Below, one piece after another: positions 12,949 through 23,100 of a DNA stretch of 64,000 nucleotides. Under the pieces are notes generated by a model. It was not told the origin of the DNA. It saw only the letters and a program-made list of their open reading frames with translations, and ran no database searches. Every line of letters starts with the position of its first letter. The first letter of the stretch is position 1. This DNA comes from Oncomelania hupensis (taxonomy: Eukaryota > Mollusca > Gastropoda > Littorinimorpha > Pomatiopsidae): NCBI GenBank assembly GCA_036898135.1, contig CM072517.1:64963269-65027268 (forward strand). The letters are read 5' to 3'. A program made the position numbers and the translations under genes.

Positions 12949-13402
12949 GTGATCTTAAATTTTGCGTATGTAGACACCGCAAAGATATCAATGCGCTGTG
13001 TTTGATGATTCTAGAGCAGTCGGATTAGATAAAACTACTGCGTGAAGAGCGAATCGGAATCGCGGACCGATGAAATCTAGAAAGTGAGCAGACGATGCGA
13101 TCTTCAACTACAGGCTCTGAAGTCTTTTTTTTTTCGTCTTTGTAAACTCGTGGGTCACCTACATACGTACGTAGAATAGTACTATGTAATTGAAGCCTAC
13201 GAAAAACGAGACTTCCCAGCCTGTGCTTCAACTAGGTTGTCTTCCACTTCCTATGCGGCGGCAGTCAAATCTATACCCGCAGCAGATTCTGATCGGTCAC
13301 TGAACACTGTGCAGCAGAAGCAAAACAGCACAACAACTAAAGACGACGAACAATGCATGCAAAAGCAGAAAAATCATAGAAAGAACAGAAAATGATGTCA
13401 AA

Positions 13403-13620
13403 ATGAGAAAGGACGTCAACACACAGACAAACCACGAATGCGGAAGAAACAAAGGGGGAAGTAAACCAGATTTTGAGGACACTGTTGTTATTCTGCATGA
13501 CTCAGTTCTAAATGGGGTTCAAGCTTCTAGACTGGGTCAGTCATATGGTTTTGAAGCTGTGAAATGCCAAGCATCAGCCGTTGGTGACATCCTTTGTTCT
13601 TTTGGACAACAGCCCGAAAA
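13403..13620 (+). pseudogene. SGNH-hydrolase-like ORF fragment, left part
   Basis: Encodes VVILHDSVLNGVQASRLG and then GFEAVKCQASAVGDIL. This resembles SGNH/GDSL-like domains found in ORFs of some animal retroelements, with HDS in the position of block I. It is interrupted near 13606 by a CR1/L2-like LINE and resumes at about 14628 with VKAVVVHTGVNDSKN, which holds the GVND block III. The frame ends at a TGA soon after. Confidence 0.55.
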
Positions 13621-14578
13621 AACGATGACCTGTCCCTCAACAACCACATCTCCAAAGTCTGTCGCTCTGCATACACGGCCATACGCCAAATCAGCTCCTT
13701 TCGCCACTATCTTACAGTCACTGCCACCAAAACCCTAGTCTGCGCTCTCGTCCTTTCTCGTCTTGACTATTGCAACTCTCTCCTCGCTGGCTCCCCAAAA
13801 CACATCATTGACAAACTACAAAAGGTTCAGAACTCAGCAGCTAGACTAGTATTCCGAGCTAAGAAACGCGACCACATCACACCTCTACTACATTCCCTTC
13901 ACTGGCTTCCTGTGCAAGCACGCATAGAGTACAAACTCTCTGTTCTCTGTCACAACTTCTTCACAGATTCTTGTCCTTCCTACCTTGCTAATCTACTGTC
14001 TGTCAACTCCCCTTCACGCACTTTAAGATCTTCTGCTGACACTCGCATACTCAAGGTTCCCGTCATCCGCACTAAGACATACGGCCAACGTGCATTCGCT
14101 TACTCCGCACCTAAGCAGTGGAATTCCCTTCCCTCCCATATCCGCAACATACAATCAACACAAGCAATCAAAAAGGCCCTCAAAACCCACCTCTTCAAAC
14201 TGCATTATTCAGACTGATTGTATCCCGCTGCCATTCTCTCCTCTTTTGTCTCTGTCTGATCCGTAAGTGTATACACGGCTGTAAATATTCATACTGTTTT
14301 TCTTCCTGGGCCTAACCGGGCATATAAATAGATGTGAATAGGTTTTTGGTATTCTACTTCTGTCTTTTTTGTCATTTGTGTACATAGTTGTAAATAGTCT
14401 ATTTGTCTTTTTTGTAATATGTGTACATAGTTGTAAATAGTTTGTACCTTTACTGTTCCGTCTTTTGGTGTATTGTAGCAAAAGCGATGTTTGATCGAGT
14501 GCATGTATTTATATGTAATGACTATGTAAAGCGTGGTGAGTCTGGTCATAGGCTGGAGTACCCGCTATATAAAAATCC

Positions 14579-14620
<42 letters not shown>

Positions 14621-14627
14621 AAACAGC
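13612..14627 (+). mobile_element. CR1/L2-like LINE 3' half (ATT tail), copy 2
   Basis: The ORF (about 13612-14217) encodes the reverse transcriptase C-terminal end: LSRLDYCNSLLAGSP, LQKVQNSAARLVFRA, LHWLPVQARIEYKL, TLRSSADTRIL and PKQWNSLP. The 3' region ends CGCTATATAAAAATCCG plus (ATT)n at 14579-14618. It splits an SGNH-like ORF. A short imperfect flanking repeat AACAGCCC is visible on both sides. Confidence 0.85.
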
Positions 14628-14760
14628 CCAGAGAAAAAAATGTGAAAGCAGTTGTTGTGCATACTGGAGTAAACGACAGTAAGAATAAAATCTGCAAGCA
14701 GAGTTTGTCGAAGTGATCAAGACCATGGCTTTTTTGCCAGTGCTAGCAACTCCTCAACTT
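14628..14760 (+). pseudogene. SGNH-hydrolase-like ORF fragment, right part
   Basis: Continues the ORF broken at about 13606. It encodes KAVVVHTGVND and then reaches a TGA within 50 bases, followed by a shifted frame with VIKTMAFLPV. See the left part. Confidence 0.5.
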
Positions 14761-15330
14761 TATCAAATCAAATATTAAATGACAGAAAATGTAAAGAAAA
14801 TGCAACTGAATCAATATGAAAATCCCCTTTTTATTTTTGAAATAAAATGTGAAGTTCGTAGTCTAATCACAAATGGAGCTCGAGCTGCTAAGCGATGAGC
14901 TGCTAATTTAAATGCATTATCATTACAAATAGGTCTGACTTCTAAGGAATTACAACAATTATTGGAAAGTAAAATTTAAAAAAAAAACGTTTGATGTTTG
15001 ACTTTAGTAAAACAATGCAAAAAGCACCGTGGGGTATCCAGATCAGTTGTAACAATGACTTACAGAATAATTTTGAATTTTATAAGAACTAAATAATGCA
15101 GTAATGTGAATTGTTCATGTAATAACACCGTTTCTCTGAGTAATGTTTTATTTGATTTCAACTGTACACGTGGATATTTGCTTGTCAGCTTTCAGCCCTT
15201 AACTTCTATGGATAACGTTGGCTTTATGTGTTGACTTGGCCAAAGCATTGATTGTTTCTCCTGTTGGACAGTTTCTTTGAGGTGGTTTGATTGTAAATCT
15301 ATGTGTGTAGGTGGGTGTGCTTGCTACCGC
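14761..15330. other. stretch without a recognised gene
   Basis: AT-rich with no convincing exon, TIR or SINE head. Confidence 0.4.
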
Positions 15331-15334
15331 TGCA

Positions 15335-15335
15335 T

Positions 15336-15397
<62 letters not shown>

Positions 15398-15398
15398 A
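15335..15398. repeat. (TG)n microsatellite
   Basis: About 60 bases of TG units. Confidence 0.95.
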
Positions 15399-15799
15399 CT
15401 TGAATAAACGCACAAATGGGTAGCAGACCTTGTCTTTCTTAATAACAAATGGGTTTATTTGCTTGGAACCCACTTTTTTCCAGGAACCCACTTTTTTCTA
15501 AGTGTGCAGGAGTGCTCTTTTAGTGCATGGGAGTGCAGTTGTAGTGCATGAGAGTGTTTTAAGTACAAGGGAGTGCTCTATCCGGGACGGAGAAAATACA
15601 ATTTAATTTTCGGAGAAATTTTGAAGAAAGTTCGACCTATTTCATCGCCTATAGGAGACGAACTAGGTCAACTTTTTAGACGGAAAGAGCCAATTTTGCA
15701 TTAGATTCTTACATTTTTAGAAGTTTGCGTTCTTTCCGTCCAAAAAACACTTTCCGATTTCTACATTCTTAAATAAACCCAGTTGTGATGTATTGCAAA

Positions 15800-15804
15800 T
15801 ATGT

Positions 15805-15865
<61 letters not shown>

Positions 15866-15985
15866 CGCGCGCGCTTGTGTGTGTGGTTTCATTGTCTTAT
15901 CATTTCGATGGAAAAGACATACAAATAAATATAAATATAGAAGAAGAAGAGGAAGAAGAAGAACAACAACAACAACCACAATAAC
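15800..15985. repeat. (TG)n, (GAA)n and (CAA)n tracts
   Basis: TG units at 15800-15860, a GC/GA part, then GAA at 15940-15962 and CAA at 15963-15982. The segment leads into a SINE. Confidence 0.9.
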
Positions 15986-15997
15986 AACATCAACTAC

Positions 15998-16337
15998 AGG
16001 TAAATGGTAAAGGTGTTCCCCTAACCTTTTTGGTCGTTGGGGGGGGGGGGAAGCGTTTGGGACCTCCATTTTCTCTAGGCCAGCTTAGTGAGGGCGATGC
16101 CTATCTCCTCTCCCTCGCTGCTTTTTCCTCTCCCGGTTCTAAACGGATCCAGTTACCCATTCGCAGCAATGGGCGGACTGGGAGGTGTCGTGCGCGTGTT
16201 TCAATCTTCCTGCTGACGTTTGGTAGTTGCCTTCCAAGCAGGGTCACCCATCCAAGCATTAACCCCTCCCGACGTCGCTTAACATACAACATTGCTAGCG
16301 TGTGCCCAAACCACTGCGCTACCGCGTCAACCACATC
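15998..16337 (-). mobile_element. SINE family B, copy 2
   Basis: On the minus strand the tRNA-like head (TTGACGCGGTAGCGCAGTGG) is near 16337 and the GGTAAA-type tail near 16000. It is homologous to 10037-10335; shared motifs include GAGGGCGATGCC and CTCCCTCGCTGCTTT. Confidence 0.75.
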
Positions 16338-16342
16338 CACAA

Positions 16343-16620
16343 TATAATGTTGATAACAGGAAGCCCATATAATGTTGATAACAGGAAGCCAACCTAATGT
16401 TGATAACAGGAAGCCCATATAGTGTTGATAACACGAAGCCCATATAGTGTTGATAACAGGAAGCCCATATAATGTTGATAACAGGAAGCCCATATAATGT
16501 TGATAACAGGAAGCCAACGTAATGTTGATAACAGAAAGCCCGTATAACGTTGATAACAGGAAGCCAATATAACGTTGATAACAGGAAGCCAATATAATGT
16601 TGATAACAGGAAGCCAACAA
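16343..16620. repeat. 25-bp minisatellite, about 11 units
   Basis: Units of AATGTTGATAACAGGAAGCC plus a variable 5-base end (CATAT, AACCT, AACGT or AATAT) repeat head to tail, right next to the SINE head. All minus-strand frames stay open only because the repeat lacks stops. Confidence 0.95.
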
Positions 16621-16709
16621 ACTAAAAAAAAAAAAAAAAGACATGCAAGCTGTCGATCATAACATAGCTGCTAGAAAGGTTGTTCGACATGCCCATTGCT
16701 GCAACTGAC

Positions 16710-16769
16710 CTGAGTTAGCCAGCCCCAGAAAGGCGAAGTGGACGCTGGCCAGCAGACCGGGGTTGACCA
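16710..16769 (-). CDS. possible isolated 60-bp exon
   Basis: A clean acceptor (ctgacag|TGGTC) and donor (CTCAG|gtcagt) bound 60 bases. In one frame these encode VNPGLLASVHFAFLGLANS, a hydrophobic segment. No flanking exon was found and the family was not recognised. It could be chance. Confidence 0.25.
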
Positions 16770-17149
16770 CTGTCAGATGCAGACACGCAGGTCTAGTCTG
16801 ACCGTACCGCATTCCATTATACCACGGTGGTAAGAGAGTTCCTCAAAATCAGAAACAGGAATGAATAATTATTTAGTGCACAGTAGCAATGTGACCGTTA
16901 CCGAGGGGGAGGGTGGGGGGGATAGGTATTTTTTATCATTCCGTCACTTCTTAAGAGGATCGTACGTACATAACAAGACGGCAAGCTATTCAAATGCATT
17001 CCCAGACACTCACATTGCCGATGGAATAAGGGGTTTTCAACACAAGTGTTAAATCTTCTTAGCGGTGTTGTTGATCGGGTTTTATCCTAAAAAGAACAAA
17101 ATGAAAAACGTGGAATAATAGGCCGCGATGTGAACGATCTGCAAGCCAA

Positions 17150-17352
17150 ACATTATCCAACCCGGGTAGCCGCGTTGAAGCGCCCACTGGCAGCCTTTTT
17201 GGTCGTACCGTCTGACGCCCAGACAACTGAGCCCAATCCTGGGCGGCCGCTAATGGGGGAGAATGGACCTAGTGCGTGCTGGGTGTGTTTGTGCAGCGGG
17301 CACTCTACCGTCTAGGACTTGAACGTCAGGATCTTTAAAGTCCGTGAGATTG
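17150..17352. repeat. dispersed repeat R1, partial copy 1
   Basis: Matches the right part of the 319-bp element at 46066-46384. Shared motifs are GTCTGACGCCC, ACAACTGAGC, AATCCTGGGC, GTGCTGGGTG and GTCAGGATCTTTAAAGTCCG. Confidence 0.8.
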
Positions 17353-17885
17353 TCCTGTTTCAAAACTAACAGTGGAAGAAGGTTCAAATACAAATGAAAT
17401 AGAACTATCTCCAGGAATATTTTCAGGGCCTTAGAGTCAAATGGGTTTGTTGACTTGTAGTGACTATACGAGTGTTCATGGGAACAAGCCCTGCTGAAAC
17501 ATTGAAAGATGGCATAATGGACAATCGTTGCTCAAAGCCATCTTTGACTTTTAGGCGTCTCGTCACGACAGGGTCTACTATACACACTTTCGTAGCACCG
17601 CTATTTTTAGGATTAACCTTGATTCTATTGATAGCCACGTGAACAAATGGGTTATATCCGTTACACGCAACATGAAGATTCGGCACCGATGCTTGAATGT
17701 GTATAAATGACGAGTTAGTAGCCACGCAGCCCGTTCACTCAGTACTAAGGCAGATCGAGTCGTCGCTATAGAAAGTAACCAATTGTTTTCAGCAAAAGAA
17801 ACAAGCAGCATCAACAACTACTTTTTAAAATGTATATAATATGTAGAATAAGAATTAATGAATGTGGAGTTTAATATATACATGC
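17353..17885. other. stretch without a recognised gene
   Basis: A minus-strand open frame of 100 codons (17725-17423) is present but shows no recognisable motif. There are no repeats of note up to the LTR element. Confidence 0.35.
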
Positions 17886-19397
17886 TGTCACGTGGGGTTT
17901 ATGGGCTCTGCACAATGGAATTATGGACCCTCACGTTTATTCGGTGGGAACTGCTAGTAAGTCACCCTATGAATTACTTTAATAAATTTATTTGTTTCGC
18001 TCGTTCTGTGTTAAGGTTGGGGTACAGAAATAGATAGATAAAATGGTAAAAGATTCCTGTCACACTAGCTTTCACACGGCTATGAATCATATGTAGTCCA
18101 GCCACTTGATAACAGTTAAAATCACACATTTATTTCTTCTACTCTATACAAGTTTTCCTAAGTACTAATCTAACTTAAAATGTCTCAGTCACTGCTAATA
18201 GTTCGATCGCTGATAGTCTAGGCAGCTGTTATATCTTCCTCGGGCACTTGCTATAATATTTCATGTAGATTTGGACTACTGTGGTCCGTTTTACAGTTTC
18301 TGAAGAGTTGGACTACTGTGGTCCTGTTATGATCAGTTTAAGTGCACCTTCGTTTTTGCACTTAACTGCTAGATGGTGCGTGCGAAGTCCTTCTGTGAGG
18401 TAGCTTCTGGTCCACCTGTGTCGTTGTGTAGTTGGGTTCCCTTGCCACGCTGTGGGGTCTGACAGGGTGTTTTTCAAGGTAGCTCTTTCCGACTTGTGCG
18501 GTAGAGTCTCCTCATCCAACTAGTCGTTTCTGTGGAGTGGGGTGCACAGGATAGCTCGCCTGCTCGTCTGTAATATAAGAGACGAAATTCTGCACAACCC
18601 TGAATAATCGGTTTGTGCAGAGCGTCTCACTGAAAGCCAAAGTAGCCCTCAGTGATAGCTCCACATCTCTATACATAAGCGACGAACATTCTGCTACTTC
18701 CGGGGTCCACTGGAATCTCACTCTAAATTCCCATACATACATAAATATCAATCGTGTCTAACTATACACATACAGAATTAATAATATTATAAACATTCAG
18801 TGGTACAGCCACTGGTCTGCAAACATACATATAAGTTAAACAACAGTGGTTCCGTATGGTATACAACATGGCGGCGCAACCGGTCGTGTTTCGCCTCGTG
18901 CTCGGCTGTTCCACATGGTCACGCAAATTCGGATTAACAATTCACATTTATGCATAGCAAATTCCACAAACATAATTTCCACAATAATATAAACATATCA
19001 CGATGAAACAGAAGGGTGTTCATTTACCTGTTTGACAAGTTCAGGCCCGTGATGACTAAATAGAATTCTGAGATTCTAAAGTCCTGCTTCCTGGTCTATG
19101 AGTGAAGATAGTTCTCTGCTAGCTATTGAGATGTTGACTCTTCCTCGTCTCACACACGACTGACTCAAACTGTGTTAGGCTCTGACAGTCAGAACCGGCT
19201 CTACCCGCTTAGCCTGCTGGTGATTGGTTAAAACGGTCCGATTCAAAGCTCAAGTGCTGACTAACTACGCAGCGTGGGTCGGGCTCGCGGTGTGTACTTT
19301 ACTTGCTGCTGTGTACTATACTAACTCTCTTAATGTTACAATTACTACACAAGGCTAAATAGTCACTGGGCAGGGTAAAACTAGCCAATTCATGACA
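17886..19397 (-). repeat. element 1, 3' LTR
   Basis: 1512 bp, TG..CA ends. It is the downstream LTR because the element reads on the minus strand. AATAAA-type signals are present on that strand. Confidence 0.95.
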
Positions 19398-19564
19398 GGC
19401 TCCCTCAACTGAAAAAAGGCGATGACTACTGGATTCGACCTTTTTCTACTACAGAGCCTAGTTTAACACTGCACTATCCTAGGGTCCTACTTACAAACTA
19501 AGTAAGTTGCTCTACCTGAGCTGCAATGCTGTGCCAGGTAGCTATGGACACTAGTGACAGGGTT

Positions 19565-20149
19565 TTATTGGGCGGGGACGAATTCTGGTGCTGTGGCCCT
19601 TAGTTGTGTTGGGTGGGCGACAGCTGCTGTGTCCTCCACGAGATGGCGACTGAGGTAGTCGGCTCCGTGGTTCTCTTTGCCGGGGATGTACTCGATTTGG
19701 AATGAGTATGCCTGAAGGGTGAGTGCCCATCTCATCAGGCGAGAGTTCAAAGACTTGGAGGCTGCCAGGAACGATAGTGGTTGGTGGTCCACCTGAACTG
19801 TGAAGTGGGTCCCATACAGGTAGAGTTGGAATTTCTGTATGGCCCAGACTAGTCCAAGACATTCTTTCTCCGACGTGGCGTAGTGGGTCTCGGCGGGTCT
19901 CAATTTTCTGCTGGCGTAGGCGACCGGGAATAGCGTCTCTGCATTCTTGGGGTCGCGCTGTAGCAGTACTGCTCCGAGGCCTAAGTCGCTTGCGTCGGTG
20001 CGAAGAACGAATGGCTGAGTCAAATCGGGTAGGTGGAGTACTGGCGCCGATGTCATTCTGTCCTTGAGTGTTTGGAATGCTGTCTCACATTCCGCTGTCC
20101 ATACGACTTTGTCCGGGGCGATTTTCCGGGTTCCATTTGTCAGTGGCAC
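19565..20149 (-). CDS. element 1 RNase H region, downstream of a nonsense codon
   Basis: Same frame as the 1301-codon ORF, separated by one TAG. It encodes TAECETAFQTLK, VLRTDASDLGLGAVLLQ, EKECLGLVWAIQKFQLYLYG, VQVDHQPL and GADYLSRH, the standard Ty3/Gypsy RNase H blocks with the catalytic Asp and Glu residues. It is translated only if the stop is read through. Confidence 0.9.
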   Translation of the reverse strand: MPLTNGTRKIAPDKVVWTAECETAFQTLKDRMTSAPVLHLPDLTQPFVLRTDASDLGLGAVLLQRDPKNAETLFPVAYASRKLRPAETHYATSEKECLGLVWAIQKFQLYLYGTHFTVQVDHQPLSFLAASKSLNSRLMRWALTLQAYSFQIEYIPGKENHGADYLSRHLVEDTAAVAHPTQLRATAPEFVPAQ

Positions 20150-20179
20150 GGCGATGCTGTTGTAGTTGGGGATGAACTT

Positions 20180-23100
20180 CTAGTAGAAGCCGCAGAGTCC
20201 TAGAAACGACTGTACTTCCTTCTTGGTCTTGGGCCTAGGAGCGTCGAGTAGGCGTTTCACGGTCTTTTCTACCGGTCGCAGGCTTCCTTGACTTATGGTG
20301 TGTCCCAGAAATTCTAGTTCTGTGAATCCAATCTGACATTTGGTGGGTCTTGCCGTCAATCCCGTGTCTCTGAGGCGGGCGAGTAGTTGTTGTAGGAGCG
20401 TGACATGTTCCTCCCACGTAGGTGTTGCGATGAGGATGTCGTCCATAAACGAATGTAGGTGCTCGCTGCTCAGGGGTGCCAGGAGTTTTCGCATCATGGC
20501 GCTGAAGATGCTGGGTGCGTTGTGGAGTCCGAATGGAAGCACGTTGAATTCGAAGTGTCCTTCCATAGTGCTAAACGCTAGGTACTTTCGGACTTTCGGT
20601 TGCACTGGTATCTGGTAGTATCCTTTGCTGAGGTCGATGCGTGAGAAGTACTTCGCTCGCTGTAGCTTGGCAAATAGGTCGGTCTGGTCCGGGAGTGGCT
20701 CTGGCTGGAACTGCGTTACCGCATTCAGGAGTCTGAAGTCGATGCACAGTCGATGCTCTCCGTTGGGTTTTCGCAACAATACCGTGCCTGCGCTGTAGGG
20801 TGAAGTAGACTCTGAGATGATTCCGGCTGCCAGTAAGGTGTCTATCTCTTCCTTGATGGCTCGCTGCTGAGACAGTGGCATCGGGTAGAGCTTCTGGCGG
20901 ACGGGTGTTGGGTCGGTCACCGTTAAGGTTACTTCGACGAGGTCTGTCCTCCCTGGTCGGTCTGTGAGCACAGTCTGATGTTGGCGAATGACCTGTCGTA
21001 CTTGCTGTTGCTGTTTAGCGGCTAGGTCTCCGTTGAGTATCACGTCTTTGTAGGTTTCTTTGGAGTGCAGGGGATACTCTACTGCATTGGTCTCCATGCT
21101 TTCTCCTTCTTCCGCGATGGCGATGGCTAACAAGTTGTGAGTGCTGGGGGTCGCTGGTCTGTCCGTATACTTCTTGAGGAGATTGATGTGGTGGTATCGG
21201 GCTCTCCCGTTCACCTCTACTTGGTAGACTGTCTTGGATTTCTTGGCAGTCACCCGGTACGGTCCTCTCCAAGCGATGTCCAGCGTGTTGGTTCCACTTG
21301 GAAGTAAGAGTAGCACTTGATCGCCGACTTGCAGTTCTCTGTCCTTCGCGTGGCGGTTGTAGTACTTCGCCTGACGGGCTCTTGCCTTCTTCAGTGCTTC
21401 ACCAGCTTTCTTCCACGTTGCTTTGAGGGTTTCCTGCAGGTCTGCGACGTACTTGGTGGCACCTCTTGGTGTGTCGTCTATCTTGGCTTCCGTCCAACTT
21501 CTGCGTAGGGCTTCTAGCGGTCCTGCTAGAGGTCTGCCGAATAGCAATGTTGACGGGGTGTAGCCTGTGGCTGCATGGGGCGTTTCTCGGTATGCGAACA
21601 GTGCCGCATTCACGTAGGTGTCCCACGCTTCTGGATTGTCGTCGGCGACTTTCCTGAGTATGGTGAGAAGGGTTCCATTCAGTCTTTCTACTTGTCCGTT
21701 GCTGGCTGGGTGGTATGGTGGTGTGCGAATGTGATGAACTTGTATCAACTCGAACACGTCTTGCATCAGGCGGCCGGTGAACTGAGATCCGTTGTCCGTT
21801 CTAATGCTGTCCGGGAATCCGACTCTGGTAAAGATGGCGATGAGTGCATCTGCAATCTTCTTGGTGTCGATCGCTGGCAACGGGACTGCTTCGCACCACA
21901 TCGTACATGCGTCGACGAGTGTGAGTAGAAATCTGTTCCTCTTCTTGGTCATGGGCAGTGGTCCTACTATGTCTACTGAGACTTGCTGGAATGGCACGCC
22001 GACTACTACTGATGGTCCTAAGGTAACTGGTACGGTGTGATGTCGCGGGGAATATCGTTGACCTTGGTGGCAAGATTTCACGTAGCGCTTGACATCCTCT
22101 GTGATTCCTGGCCAATAGTAGTGTGCGCTGATTCTCTGCACTGTGGCTCCAATTCCCATGTGTCCGCTGAGTGGCATGCTGTGGCCTAATTCTAGTACTT
22201 GGGCTCGAAGGGTGGCTGGTAGTACTAGTTGGGTGTGATCTCCATCTCCTTGTCGATGTAGAACTCCCTCTTCCATGTAGAAGTCTCCCTTGTGCGGGGG
22301 TGTGTGCGCCTTGGGTAGCTTCTGGAAGCACTTCGCTATCGAGGTGTCTTCTTTCTGTGCTGTTTTGATCTCTTCGAGTCCTGGATTCGGAGCGAACTCG
22401 GGCTGGGGTGGTTGGGTTTTAGCTTGGGCCCTGGTTTGCACTGCAGCTATCTCTACAGTTTTAGGGGGCGTGCCTAAGAACACATACCTACAACCTAGCA
22501 CTAGATCATACAGGGGTTTCTGTAAAACAGCTGCTTGGATTCGTCCTGTGACGTACCTACTCTCTACTTCGATCCAAGCTATTGGGCAAGTAGTCGTCGG
22601 TTTCGTCAAGTCTGCTCCTTGTAAGTCGACTGTCTTGTCTGTCAAGTCCGCGCGCGATACAAGAGATTCGCTAACTATCGCGTCGTATGATAGACCTGTG
22701 TCATACAGACAGTTCGCTTCTTTTCCGTTGACCTTGACCGTGTCTGTCACCGATGGGTGATCTCCGATTGTGTGTGGCTTGTTACCGCTGCTTTGAGTTA
22801 GAACTCTGTGCGCTGGCCGGCTTTCGCGCTCTTCCCTACGTTGTGCGGCCAACTTGAAACATTCTGCGGTGGAGTGATTGTTTCTGTTGCAGAACGAACA
22901 ATACCGTCTCTGTTCTGCGGGACCTCTTTTCCCGAATTCCGTGTTGGGTCCTTTATTTTGCCCAGGTCTGGGATTATTCGGCTTATTCGCTGTGCGCTCT
23001 TCCCGGTTAGGGCTTCGTTTCTGTGCCTCTTTCCCGTTAGGCTTTAGGTCTCGCCTGAAGCTCTTGGCTTCTCCGTGGGCGGCCACGTACCTATCTGCGA

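Noticed and set aside
16343..16620. CRISPR-like array
   Set aside because: The units are contiguous with no unique spacers, and the DNA is clearly animal.
16101..16644. Minus-strand ORFs rich in ASCYQHYMGF repeats
   Set aside because: They arise from the 25-bp minisatellite and are open in several frames.
17423..17725. A 100-codon minus-strand protein gene
   Set aside because: No known motif, no splice context and no homologous copy in the window. It was kept only as part of an unassigned stretch.
18313..18751. Small ORFs inside the LTRs (also at 24877-25315 and 26495-26945)
   Set aside because: They are repeated only because the LTRs are identical, have no recognisable motif, and lie in the non-coding LTR.
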